Assembly: GCA_027382625.1 (NCBI GenBank)
Contig: JAJKFJ010025156.1
Coordinates: 1-10,120, forward strand
DNA length: 10,120 nt
Source: Tetmemena sp. SeJ-2015
Taxonomy: Eukaryota; Ciliophora; Spirotrichea; Sporadotrichida; Oxytrichidae
Reading direction: 5' to 3'
Shown: piece after piece, positions 1-8,071 of the stretch
Layout of the letters: the number at the start of each line of letters is the position of its first letter
Position numbering within the stretch: position 1 is the stretch's first letter
Position numbers and translations under genes: made by a program
Notes under the pieces: generated by a model
What the model was told of the DNA's origin: nothing
Database searches by the model: none
What the model saw: the letters and a program-made list of their open reading frames with translations, nothing else

Positions 1-1
1 T

Positions 2-3000
2 CCTATTTTCCAAGCACTAGCCATCGGTTGGGAAGACGGAGCAATTACTCTCTGGAACGAAGATGAGAGACTCACTAGAGAAGAGAAGGTAATCTTGCAT
101 TCATAAAAGACAAGCTTGAAAGCTTATTATCGTTTTATAGGTTCTACATAAAGCTTCCATCTATAAAACATCGTCAACTGATTATTAAAGATATCTAAGT
201 GATTGTTTTCAGTGCAGATGGATCAAGAATGGTAACTGGCGATGCCAAGGGAATGGTGGGTGTATGGCGCACTCACAGAGGACTGACACCTGTCTGCCAG
301 TACCAAAAGGAAGGAATAATCACTAACATCGTCTTCTGCTCTCTTGTACTTAACCAAGAGTAAGTTTATAATATAAAATTATCAACTCATTCCAACTCTA
401 TGCATATGTTTTTGGCTCCATTTATAATCATAAATTTGAATTTCTTAATTTCCCTGTAGAAATGCCACAGGTGGTGACAACACAAACTCCCTTTTCTTCT
501 TTGGTGGTACCTCTGGATCTGTATGCCTGGCTGATGATCTAAAGAACTGCTCTGAGGTTTGCAAGGTGCCTGGTTCAGTTAAAACCATTCTCTTCTACGA
601 AAAAGAGAACTCAGTCATCATCATCACCTCTCATTTAAATAAGCTATAAATAATTCTTTACAATACTCTCATCTCCTGCTTGTACAGTTCAAGCTGAACC
701 TAAGTGAGAAACTAGTACCTGATAGGAAAGTTAAGTTAGCAGTTGCAGGAAACCCTGAGTTCTTGAGTACCATTTGGGCTGGATAAGGACTGCTAGCCAC
801 AGTCAGTGGAGAGAACATGATAAGGATGTTTGAACCTTATTAAAATTGATGCTTACTCATTTGAATTAAGTAATGTTCAACATAGAATAGGATGAGAACT
901 ATGTGCTGACTTTGGCAGAGTCAGCCTTCTAAGGACTTCTATTCTAGGATAAGATTGTATCAATTGCTTATAACCACAGAAGAAGAATCCTCTCCGGAGG
1001 AACCAGAAACGGCTATATCATCATGTGGAGATGCATTTAACTTTAATATTTTTAAGCAAGCAAATGAGTGCTGAGAGTCCAATCTCTAGTGAGGGGTGGG
1101 ATGCGAGGACTCCTATCAAAGCTCAAGGTGGTCCACTAACTAAACTAGAATGGGGTGGCAACCAGCAGATCTTAGCTGCTCAGTGGCAGTCAGGAGTCAC
1201 GATCCTTAACCACACAGTACTAAAGAAGAAGATGAAGGACTCTTTCAAGATGATGCAAATCTCTAACAAAGCTGTTGAAGTTCGCTTAAAGAACGAAGCC
1301 TCGCCTAATACAGATTTCTAAATCATCATGACTCTGGGTATGAACATCAAGGGTATCGACTGCTGCAAGAATAACACTCTGTTCTGGAATGGCAAGTTCG
1401 CTCAGATCTATGAAGTTCAAGGCTAGAAGGGACCAGTTATAGCTGGAAACTTTGAATCTCATGCCACTGTGATGGCTTTAACTGAAGATTCAGTCATTCA
1501 TAATGAAGAGAACAAGATCTAGGTCTGCTCCTTCTCTGGAGAAGTTAAGCAAGTGATCCCAATGACCGAGGCAGAAGGAGAGGTGATCCTAATGGATGTG
1601 AAGGGCAGATTCATGGCTTGCATTACTCAGAACAACATGATCAAGATTTTCGATATCTCAAGACGCCAGTTCAAGTAGATAGGAGTCACTCGTAAGTTTG
1701 AGATGAAAGTTGGTGAGCCACTGGGAGAGATCAAGGACATCTAGCTTAACTGTGAAGGAAAGAAACTTTGCATCCTTGCTGATTAGTCACCCTTCCCTTC
1801 CATCCGCATCCCAGACACCAAGTTCTACATCTATGACGTGGACATGGATAACTTCATGGACATGGAGGTTACTACCAATAGAGTGCCCGTCGAATGCTTC
1901 TGGGACTAGAGCGACCCCAGACTTCTTTGCGTTGAAACTGAATACAACAAGTGATGATACAATTAATTATCTTTGAATACATCAAGGACATCGGCAAGCC
2001 AGCTGGTGAGGGTGAAGGAGGAGCAGATGCTCTTGGAAACATTAACGCTGAGGAGATCGAGAACGACTTCAAGAAGAAGGAAGAAGAGTTTACTGGCAAG
2101 AGTCTTGAGACCTTCTTTGTGACCACTGACTATAAGGCAAAGAGATAGGATACTGTCAAGTCATAAAATGAAGAATGCTTATAGATTTATTGCCTTAAGT
2201 TTGAAGAGGGTGATGAGACTCTACTGGGATTGCACGTGCCTTTCTTCTACTTCATGGGCAGGTAGATAGATGAGAATGAAGACGATAACAACCAAGAGGA
2301 GGAGAAGCAACAATAGCTCAACAACCAGAGCAACATGATCATCCTACGTAGACCTATGAAAGACTTCTTAGGCCTTGAGAATGTGGAGGACAGCACAAAG
2401 AAGGCCATTATGAACTTCTCGTTCTACTTGACTGTGGGCAACATGGATGAAGCTTACAACTCTGTCAGGAATATCAAAAACAACACAGTCTGGTAGAATA
2501 TGGCACAGATGTTTTAAGTATAGAGAATTGATTGGGAGTTTTCAGATGTGCGTGAAGACTAAGAGATTAGATGTTGCTTAGGTGTGTCTGGGAAACATGC
2601 GCTTTGCGAGAGGAGCCAGAGTGGTAAGAGAGACTGAGAAGGAAAAAGAGTTAGAGGCTAAGCTAGCTATGGTAGCTATTCAACTCAATATGATTGAAGA
2701 CGCTAAGGACCTTTACAAGGAGTGTGGCAGGTATGACTTGCTCTGCAAACTCCACTAGGCTTGTGGTGAATGGGACGAAGCAATTGAAGTGAGTGAGAAG
2801 TTCAACCGTATCAACCTTAAGAACACTCATTTCACAATGGCCAAGCACTTCGAATCCATAGGACAGATCGACGATGCTATAAGACACTATATCCTATCTG
2901 AGACCCACAAGAGTGAGGTCCCACGTATGCTCACTAACCTTGGTCAGTTCGACAGACTCCAAATGAATAGTAGATTACTTGAAAGAAAAATCCAACTTAC

Positions 3001-6000
3001 ATATCAATAAATGTTCGTTTCATCATAAAAGGAGCCAGAGTTGTACAAATGGTGGGCTCAGTACCTTGAGGCTTAAGGAATAATCTCAGAGTCCCTCGGC
3101 TTCTATAGACTGGCTAATGACTACGGTTCCATCGTCCGTCTACTTTGCCAAAATGGAGACCTTGCCTCAGCTATGAAACTGGCTTTAGAAACCAACGACC
3201 CTCAAGCTTGCTTCCATTTGGCTCGCCACTACGAGCAAACCAACATGATCAGAGACGCTATCCTTTACTACAGTAAGTCTCAAAGACTTCACCACGCCAT
3301 CATTAGATAAATAAGGTATCTTATTATCAGACTAGCAAAGGAATGTGGGTATGATCAAGAGGTAATGACTATGAGTTTGATGAGCAGCAAGCAAATCATG
3401 GTGCAGAGTGCAGCTTACTTCGAAAAGAAGGGCAAGTATGATAAGGCTGTCTCCCTTTACATGCGCGGAGGTAACAAGAAGAAAGCCATTGGACTTGCTA
3501 TATTAACATTATTTACAGCTTTTAGATAAACTATTCCTCACAACATCCCAATTGATGACTTCCCATCTGCTCCCCAGGATAACGACGACCCTGAAACTCT
3601 TGAATCCCAAGTGTAGTTCTTGATCCAGAACAAGCAATACGACAAGGCCGTTGAGAGCATGATCTAGCTTGGCAAGTTCACAGAAGCTCTGGAGTAAGCT
3701 GAGCGCTACAACATTGCTCTCAAGGAAGAGTTCGCTATGAAACTTGTTCCACCTGTTCCTGCTAACAACGATGCATATAAGACGAAGGAGCGCAAGGACA
3801 TATGCATGCGACTTGCTAAACTTAGCAAGAAGTAGGGAGACTTCAAGCTGGGAGGTAAACTCTACACCATGGCTAATGAGAAGCTGAAGGGTATGAAGTG
3901 CCTCCTCAAAAGTGGAGATGTCAAGGCAGTTATTGGGTTTGCTTAGAACGCCAGGCAGCCAGAAGTTTACGTACTCGCAGGTAATTTCCTCCAGAACTAG
4001 AACTGGCACAACTTATATCATTGTGAGTATAAGGTAGAATTTTTCTCAATTATTGAGAAAATCAGTGACCAATAAATACAAATACCTTTAAATAACAGCC
4101 ATTAAATTAATAATTGCCTAATTGGGGTTTGATACTGAAGATTGTGAATATATAACGACAAGTTTAAATTAGCTTATTAGAAATTAGTGATGCATATTTA
4201 TACCTTTCTAGCTCTACTTTAGTATTTTAAAACAGTGAATTCTCACTTCGTTCAGTCATATGCATTCATTTTACCAATCGGGATTCCTCTCGCCTCACAT
4301 CATATTCCAGCACTTTGTGCATATTGGTGGATCTAAGCCCTTTACAAAGCTCTCGGTTGTTTTACTGGCAAGGTATTGGTCACACTTCATTTGCTTGTGC
4401 TTCCCTTGCCTTTTCTGCTATCTCTTCTTGTCTATACAGAGCATAAGCTAAGTTTAACGAAAGATATTGGAGATACCTACTCCTAGGGAGGATTGCTTTA
4501 AGATTTCAAAAGTACTCAAAAGGTACCTCGCCAATTCGCACCAAAAAGACCTCGCCAATTCGCACCAAAATTACCTCGCCAATTCGCACCAATCAATGTT
4601 TTATGTTTTTTTATCAGCTCCAATAATTTTGATTACTTACATTCTGAGCATGTTTCGCACTAGTCACCATAGCACCTCTGAAAGTCGATGCCCTCCTTCG
4701 ATCCAGATGCCTTCTGGTGTTTCAAGACGTGCCTCCCCCAATGATCCCCTGATATGGGTTTCAGCTTCTTACATCCAAAGTAACTGCAATGCTTGTTGAA
4801 GGCGCCGGCCCTGCATTTTACTGCCTCCTTGAGCTACCCACCTGGAACGCCATTGTTCTTGCTGATCGTTTTGTAAATCTTGGCCGAAGGTGAGTTAGGG
4901 TTCATCGCCTATCGCTTCACTAATAGCTTTGGCTTTCTATCCTAAGCTTCACTATCCTGATTGCTGATTTCGCTACTTTAGTCTGAGCATTGGCAAACAT
5001 TGCTCTTCTCTACTTTACTAGGGACGTTCTCCTGCTGATGTATAGTGCTTGAGTCAAGCGTTGCTATCTCTTGCAAGCGACTGAATATCTTCTTATTCTT
5101 GAAAGCCGAAGAACTTGTCGCAGTCTTCTCACTGCGAAGCGATTCAGTCTGTACTGTTTTGGATTGGTGCGAATAGGCGAGGTCTTTTTGGTGCGAATTG
5201 GCGAGGTCATATCATACTTTAGCATCCTCTCTAACTTTTGCTGCAAGCTATCTCCTAACTTCTTGCATATCACTTTCCTTCCTGACCAATCCAAGTAGCT
5301 GTACTTAAGCGCGATGTTGTGAGTGAATCCCATCCTGTAAATGAACCCAGCTCGCCTAGAATCTTCATTAAGACCTGCAAACAGCGTCATTCTACTGCGG
5401 CTGTACACTTCCTGCTATTTCATAAATTGCTCCACGTCTTGCAGGAACTCTTTAGCATGACCCTATCCTTGAAATCCACTCCTGGTTGCCATGTGAAATA
5501 TGAAGCTGTTCAAGTCGTTAGCTAACTCCCCAATGAAGAAGGCTGCTGCGAACACAGGCCCTGCAGTATTGCGCGCTACCACCTCCCTCTTGAAAGCAAT
5601 GTGCCAGTTTGAGAGTACCTTGGCTTCTAGTTAGAGTATTCTCCTTGATCCTAGAAAAATTGATGGATTTGAGTCGCTGACTTTCCAGATCATCCAAGAT
5701 AGAATTCGTATCCTCTGCACTTAAAGAAGTTTGAGAGGTCCAAGTTGCATTTCGGTAGCTTTGACTATGAGAGCTAGGCACTGAAGGTTTAGTACTGCTC
5801 AATCTCTTTACTTAGGAATCGTTCCATTTTTAAATTTGAGATATCAAACCCCGAATTTTAATTAGGCAATTATTAATTTAATGGCTGTTATTTAAAGGTA
5901 TTTGTATTTATTGACTTAATCACTGATTTTCTCAATATTTTTGAACGACCCTGAGATTATGAAGACAATTATTTCCTTCTATCAAAAGGCCAAGGCATTT

Positions 6001-6540
6001 GAGTCATTAGCTAACTTCTACGATGCATGCGCACAAGTTGAGATCGATGAGTATAGAGACTACGAGAAGGCTTAAGGAGCTATGAGGGAGGCACTCAGAC
6101 AACTTGAGAAAGCAACAACAGCGGCTAACAAAGAGATGAAGGTGAGGATGCTCAAAGATAGAATAGGCATCATTGAAAAATTCGTTCAAGCCAGAGAGGC
6201 CTATTTGTATAATTTACAGTATCTTATTGAGGCATTCGCGGGTGGAGACACCTAGACGATGGTGACTCTGTGCAACTAGTTAGTGGAGATGCCAGGGGTA
6301 GACGACAGTATAAGACTAGGAGACGTGTTTGCTCAATTAGTGGAGTTCTTCTCTACTAACAGGCAGTATAGAGAGGCTTACTAGAACATCGAAAAGATGC
6401 GTAAGAAGATAGCAAACATCACTCCTTACCTGGATCCTCAGTTGGTCGAGGAAGTCTATGGGCAGGTTGGCATGCCCGTTCCTGGCAAGAGTAAAGCAGT
6501 CAACGACGGTATTGATGAGGATATCAAGGAGGACTACTGA
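2..6540 (+). CDS. IFT140: IFT140, intraflagellar transport IFT-A subunit (germline, IES-interrupted, 5' partial)
   Basis: IFT140 is a core subunit of the IFT-A complex, which drives retrograde transport and ciliary membrane-protein entry. Reading TAA/TAG as Gln gives WD40-type sequence ([57 protein letters not shown]), then FWDQSDPRLL. The C-terminal TPR-like half has [20 protein letters not shown] and DPEIMK, then [13 protein letters not shown], closely matching animal IFT140. The frame stays open only when pointer-flanked inserts are removed: 164-197, 635-672, 843-889, 1036-1058, 1947-1981, 2513-2549, 2966-3013, 3303-3329, 3500-3520 and 4013-5946, plus intron-like inserts 89-140 and 360-459. 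The remaining 4143 bases make 1381 codons ending in TGA at 6538. Human IFT140 has about 1460 residues; roughly the first 75-80 are missing at the window edge. Identification is very sure; exact excision points are ambiguous within each pointer. Confidence 0.95.
89..140 (+). other. 52-bp insert in IFT140: intron or IES
   Basis: The insert is AT-rich, begins GTAATC and ends TATAG, so it fits a phase-0 GT-AG intron between Lys (AAG) and Val (GTT). It is also flanked by a direct AGGT repeat (87-90 and 139-142), so a 52-bp IES with pointer AGGT gives the same joined product. Sequence alone cannot separate the two. Confidence 0.7.
164..197 (+). other. IES, 34 bp, pointer ATCTA
   Basis: ATCTA occurs at 159-163 and 193-197. 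Removing 34 bp joins HKASI to [12 protein letters not shown], restoring the WD40 spacing (H..xxI....FS.DG) and shifting frame by one as required. The insert is AT-rich. Confidence 0.9.
360..459 (+). other. Spliceosomal intron, 100 bp
   Basis: Begins GTAAGT, ends in a pyrimidine-rich TTTCCCTGTAG, is AT-rich and interrupts a Glu codon (GA|A). Only a 2-bp AG repeat flanks it, so an intron is preferred over an IES. It would persist in the macronucleus and be removed from mRNA. Confidence 0.82.
635..672 (+). other. IES, 38 bp, pointer CTCTCAT
   Basis: CTCTCAT is found at 628-634 and 666-672. Excision joins VIIITSHL to [12 protein letters not shown] and corrects the frame; in the unexcised frame a TGA follows soon after. 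The repeat is 7 bp and the interior is about 80% A+T. Confidence 0.95.
843..889 (+). other. IES, 47 bp, pointer TA
   Basis: TA at 841-842 and 888-889. Excision joins the segment ending IRMFEPY to [12 protein letters not shown], matching the 'W/F..E..ENY.L' segment of animal IFT140. The unexcised frame meets TGA at once (TAT TAA AAT TGA). The pointer is minimal, but the frame requirement is strong. Confidence 0.85.
1036..1058 (+). other. IES, 23 bp, pointer GCA
   Basis: GCA at 1033-1035 and 1056-1058. Removal of 23 bp (nearly all A/T) joins MWRC to [15 protein letters not shown] and restores frame. Using the next GCA copy (1060-1062) would give a TGA, so this boundary is preferred. Confidence 0.88.
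1947..1981 (+). other. IES, 35 bp, pointer TGAATACA
   Basis: The 8-bp repeat TGAATACA lies at 1939-1946 and 1974-1981. Excision joins LLCVETEY to [14 protein letters not shown]; without it the frame ends at TGA three codons later (AAC AAG TGA). Confidence 0.95.
2513..2549 (+). other. IES, 37 bp, pointer CAGATGT
   Basis: CAGATGT at 2506-2512 and 2543-2549. Removal gives [19 protein letters not shown], which parallels the animal IFT140 motif WENMARMCVKTQRLDVAKV almost residue for residue. Confidence 0.96.
2966..3013 (+). other. IES, 48 bp, pointer AAATG (multiple of 3)
   Basis: AAATG at 2961-2965 and 3009-3013. Removal joins FDRLQM to [14 protein letters not shown] and brings the spacing from PRML to WWAQYLE close to that of animal IFT140. 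The insert keeps frame and has no TGA, so it would add 16 residues if retained. AT-richness and the repeat favour an IES. Confidence 0.82.
3303..3329 (+). other. IES, 27 bp, pointer ATCA (multiple of 3)
   Basis: ATCA at 3299-3302 and 3326-3329. Removal gives [17 protein letters not shown], matching animal NAIRLCKENGLDDQLM; the unexcised form would insert nine residues in the middle of this TPR helix. No TGA occurs inside. Confidence 0.88.
3500..3520 (+). other. IES, 21 bp, pointer GCT (multiple of 3)
   Basis: GCT at 3497-3499 and 3518-3520. Removal joins KKAIGLA to [14 protein letters not shown], matching KALELAFATQQF in animal IFT140. The insert is AT-rich, in frame and without TGA. Confidence 0.82.
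4070..4123 (+). repeat. Left terminal inverted repeat core (54 bp)
   Basis: Identical to the reverse complement of 5860-5913. The outward extension (TTGAGAAAATCAGTGA) and inward extension (GGGGTTTGATA) also match after small gaps. Just outside, 4041-4061 is a perfect 10-bp-arm palindrome around a single T. Confidence 0.95.
4295..4525 (-). pseudogene. Cys-containing tail fragment of the element's coding region
   Basis: Immediately beyond the left 24-bp repeat cluster, a different minus-strand frame reads protein-like sequence: [18 protein letters not shown], then [17 protein letters not shown] and [11 protein letters not shown], ending at TGA 4295-4297. The CxxC pair suggests another metal-binding site. 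It may be the continuation of the zinc-finger protein, displaced in frame by the repeat cluster. No start codon can be assigned. Confidence 0.45.
4516..5211 (-). CDS. C2H2 zinc-finger reading frame of the element
   Basis: Open between TGA at 5212-5214 and TGA at 4516-4518 in the ciliate code; the first ATG in frame is at 4905 ([19 protein letters not shown]). A hydrophilic Ser/Gln/Lys-rich part comes first. It is followed by a finger, C-SYFG-C then 13 residues then H-VLK-H (about 4800-4720), and a second Cys cluster, [14 protein letters not shown]. Both ends of the frame run into the 24-bp repeats, so true termini are unclear. Transposon zinc-finger proteins of this kind (for example the TBE 57-kDa product) are thought to act with the transposase, but homology was not tested. 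No upstream ATG was found, so it may be the middle of a longer, broken protein. Confidence 0.6.
4526..4590 (+). repeat. 24-bp tandem repeat, three copies
   Basis: The 17-mer CCTCGCCAATTCGCACC occurs at 4526, 4550 and 4574, exactly 24 bp apart, with A-rich 7-bp linkers. It is GC-richer than its surroundings. The same unit occurs inverted at 5166-5206. Confidence 0.97.
4917..5750 (-). pseudogene. Reading frame in the element, upstream part (unrecognised protein)
   Basis: With TAA/TAG as Gln, this minus-strand frame is open from an ATG at 5750 to a TGA at 4917-4919. The protein-like section is about 5600-5212, including [35 protein letters not shown] and [20 protein letters not shown]. At the start of the 24-bp repeats (5206) the sequence turns into repeat-encoded [12 protein letters not shown] residues and then an Arg-rich frame that looks like a shadow of the zinc-finger frame. 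Near 5800-5620 a different frame looks more protein-like ([20 protein letters not shown]), suggesting an additional frameshift. I do not recognise the family. Probably a decayed transposon gene; a frame intact after further editing cannot be excluded. Confidence 0.5.
5166..5206 (-). repeat. 24-bp tandem repeat, two inverted copies
   Basis: The reverse complement of the 4526-4590 unit is at 5166-5182 (one mismatch) and 5190-5206 (exact), again with 24-bp period. Together with the left cluster it brackets 4591-5165, which contains most of the zinc-finger frame. Confidence 0.97.
5860..5913 (-). repeat. Right terminal inverted repeat core (54 bp)
   Basis: Reverse complement of 4070-4123 without mismatch. 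The match continues outward to about 5937 and inward to about 5842, with small indels next to the core. Confidence 0.95.
6205..6222 (+). other. Possible IES, 18 bp, pointer TAT
   Basis: TAT at 6202-6204 and 6220-6222 flanks an AT-rich 18-bp stretch (LYNLQY in frame). Removal would give [16 protein letters not shown] and shorten a region that is longer than in animal IFT140. It keeps frame and has no stop, so the sequence does not force the call. Confidence 0.4.
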
Positions 6541-6911
6541 TAAGCTGAAGTTACCTCTCCTCACCCTAATATAATGATGCTAGTTATAAATGGCTAGTAG
6601 ATATATATGCTCCTTTTTTAGAGCTGTAGTTCATTTAATTTCTTGAACTCCTCACATCAATCAGCCTTGAGTCATAATACTATTAGTTCAAAATGGAGGT
6701 ATAAATATTGGATCAATAGAGAGTGGATACAGCTTCCAATTCTGATGAAATGTGTTCATGAGTTAGATGTTAGAATAATTTAAGCCATCAATCTCGCTTT
6801 CTCACTTTATTTAAATCCTAAATATAACTATATAAATACTAAAACAGGGCAAATTTATCACTCACTAACTCTCATTTAGACAGCCTTAAACTAAAATCAC
6901 TCATTCAATAA
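6541..6911. other. AT-rich intergenic spacer
   Basis: Lies between the IFT140 stop and the next ATG. No conserved coding sequence, RNA gene or telomere-like repeat is visible. It should hold the IFT140 3' end and the next gene's promoter, and in the macronucleus the two genes may be separated here onto different chromosomes; no fragmentation signal was recognised. Confidence 0.5.
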
Positions 6912-8071
6912 ATGAACTTGAGAAACTTAAAGAAAATTCAGTAGGCTCTTAAATACATAGATAAACTAAAGCACTCAGAAAGAGTAGAGAGAGGGAAATT
7001 GAATCTCTCAGAGAGAAAGCAGAAGATTAAATTGGCTGCGGAACATCAGATGTAACTCATTAAGCAAGAAACCCCATCAAAGTACTCATAGATATATATT
7101 GATTGATTTGTACTACAATCTGACGTCTGCACTGATGATAGGAGTAGGAGGAATAGGCATGAGTATTGCACTCAAGTATCAAGACTACTTCAAGTAAATA
7201 CTGCCCGAGTGGATGCTTGTAGAGTAGCCTGACCCAGGAAATGAGGAAAAAATCTACATAGGAAAGTAGTCGCAGTATTACTACAGCCAGAGTCTTAATC
7301 CATCAGTTTTTCTTATCTTATATATTAGTGTCTTTACTTTCAGGCTCTAAGTGGGTGGATGATAGTATTCCTGCGCAGATCTAGGATGATGTCACCCCTC
7401 ACTTACTTGCTTTCAGGAGTAGGTTTCCTAGTTGGCACCTACCTAGTTGACTACTATAAGCAGCCGAATTTGAAGCATAGCATGTGGCTTTTGTTCAACC
7501 TCTCATTCGGAGCGATGCTTGGGTCCTACTTTTACCAACAGAACTTCAAGGTCCTAATAGACGCATTGTATTTGATCGGCAATTCTATGACTTTCTATGC
7601 TGCTTCTAGCTACTACGGGCCGAATGAAAATCCAGGGATCCTACTGACAGCGCTTTGCTCGACAGTCTTCGGAACACTTTATGGATACGGAGTGCTTCGT
7701 TTGTTTAGGTGGGGTTAGCAGTTGAATGATAGAAAGCTCTTCCCAATTGCTTTCACCGCTCTAACTTTCTTGCTTTCTTGGTCTGAGTGATTTTTATATA
7801 GCATATATTTTAAGTATATTATTGGTCAATCTATCGTTCTCTTGGAGTGCAGGAGGAGTATGCGACTTCTTCGTATTTGAAGAATAGTGCTGACAGTTCC
7901 TTAAGGTTTGATCCGATCAACGCATCACTAAGCTACTAGTGGCGATAGTTACCTTAGGTTAACGTTTTCGTGGACGCTTTCTATCACAACAGACTCAAAA
8001 ACGCAAACAAGAAGCATCTACTCAACTAAACTACTGATTAATCTCTAAAGTTTTAATTATAAGTTTATTGA
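6912..8071 (+). CDS. Multi-pass membrane protein, Bax-inhibitor-1/GHITM (TMBIM5)-like, IES-interrupted
   Basis: The ATG at 6912 opens a basic, helical N-terminus (MNLRNLKKIQQALKYIDKLK), compatible with a mitochondrial targeting region. About seven hydrophobic segments follow, including SALMIGVGGIGMSIAL, TYLLSGVGFLVGTYLV, MWLLFNLSFGAMLGSYF, ILLTALCSTVFGTLYGYG and AFTALTFLLSWS. The end has FDPINASLS, like the YDPINSMLS of GHITM, and YYGPNENPG lies where GHITM has its APSEKF loop. Removing IESs 7087-7114, 7297-7334 and 7784-7827 leaves 1050 bases, 350 codons with TGA at 8069; human GHITM has about 345 residues. GHITM is an inner mitochondrial membrane protein linked to cristae and ion exchange. 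The family call rests on remembered motifs and topology, so it is moderate; the gene itself is sure. Confidence 0.72.
7087..7114 (+). other. IES, 28 bp, pointer GTACT
   Basis: GTACT at 7082-7086 and 7110-7114. Excision joins QETPSKY to YNLTSALMIGVGG; the unexcised frame stops at TGA after QIYID. Confidence 0.92.
7297..7334 (+). other. IES, 38 bp, pointer GTCTT (or intron 7306-7343)
   Basis: GTCTT at 7292-7296 and 7330-7334. Removal gives YYYSQSLYFQALSGWMIVF. A GT-AG intron at 7306-7343 (GTTTTT...TTTCAG), also 38 bp, would restore the same frame but give SLNPSALSGW. The IES is preferred because of its 5-bp pointer and the weak splice donor. Confidence 0.72.
7784..7827 (+). other. IES, 44 bp, pointer TTGGTC
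   Basis: TTGGTC at 7778-7783 and 7822-7827. Excision joins TFLLSWS to IYRSLGVQEEYATSSYL in the frame that leads to FDPINASLS. A competing repeat TCTTGG (7776 and 7840) gives a frame ending quickly in TGA, so it was not chosen. Confidence 0.88.

Larger units (their letters stand above)
4050..5939. mobile_element. Germline-limited transposon-like element inside IFT140
   Basis: The ends form long terminal inverted repeats. A perfect 54-bp match (4070-4123 versus the reverse complement of 5860-5913) sits within a longer, gapped match of roughly 85-100 bp, from the outer TTGAGAAAATCAGTGA to the inner GGGGTTTGATA. The interior encodes C2H2 zinc-finger sequence on the minus strand. Zinc-finger proteins and nested insertion into IESs are known from the TBE transposons of Oxytricha, but no C4A4 telomeric tip and no DDE transposase were recognised, so this may be a non-autonomous relative or another family. 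Confidence 0.8.
4013..5946 (+). other. Large IES, 1934 bp, pointer AAC, carrying a transposon-like element
   Basis: AAC at 4010-4012 and 5944-5946. Precise removal joins [13 protein letters not shown] to [18 protein letters not shown], mirroring animal IMAANYLQSLDW...EPEIMKNIIGFY. The interior contains terminal inverted repeats, broken reading frames on the minus strand and inverted 24-bp repeat clusters. The left margin has 37 bp (4013-4049) outside the matched inverted repeats while the right margin has only a few bases, so the element may have landed inside an older, short IES. Confidence 0.93.

Noticed and set aside
155..200. Programmed +1 frameshifting as in Euplotes
   Set aside because: The frame change is explained by a 34-bp IES with ATCTA pointer, and the genetic code is not that of Euplotes.
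1025..1321. Separate small genes starting at internal ATGs (for example 1025, 1951, 2789) and ending at TAA/TAG
   Set aside because: They are pieces of IFT140; TAA and TAG are Gln here and the ATGs are internal or inside IESs.
3509..4009. Long minus-strand frame of 166 codons
   Set aside because: Opposite-strand shadow of IFT140, whose plus-strand reading is conserved.
4121..4135. GGGGTTTG at the inner edge of the inverted repeat as a telomere-like (G4T4) tip of a TBE element
   Set aside because: Single short match, internal and not at the outer end; not a C4A4/G4T4 array.
6569..6590. GCTAGT direct repeat in the spacer as a possible IES
   Set aside because: Non-coding, so no frame test is available, and short repeats are common by chance in AT-rich DNA.
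7784..7845. Alternative IES using repeat TCTTGG (7776-7781 and 7840-7845)
   Set aside because: Gives a frame that ends in TGA about 16 codons on and misses the conserved FDPINASLS frame.
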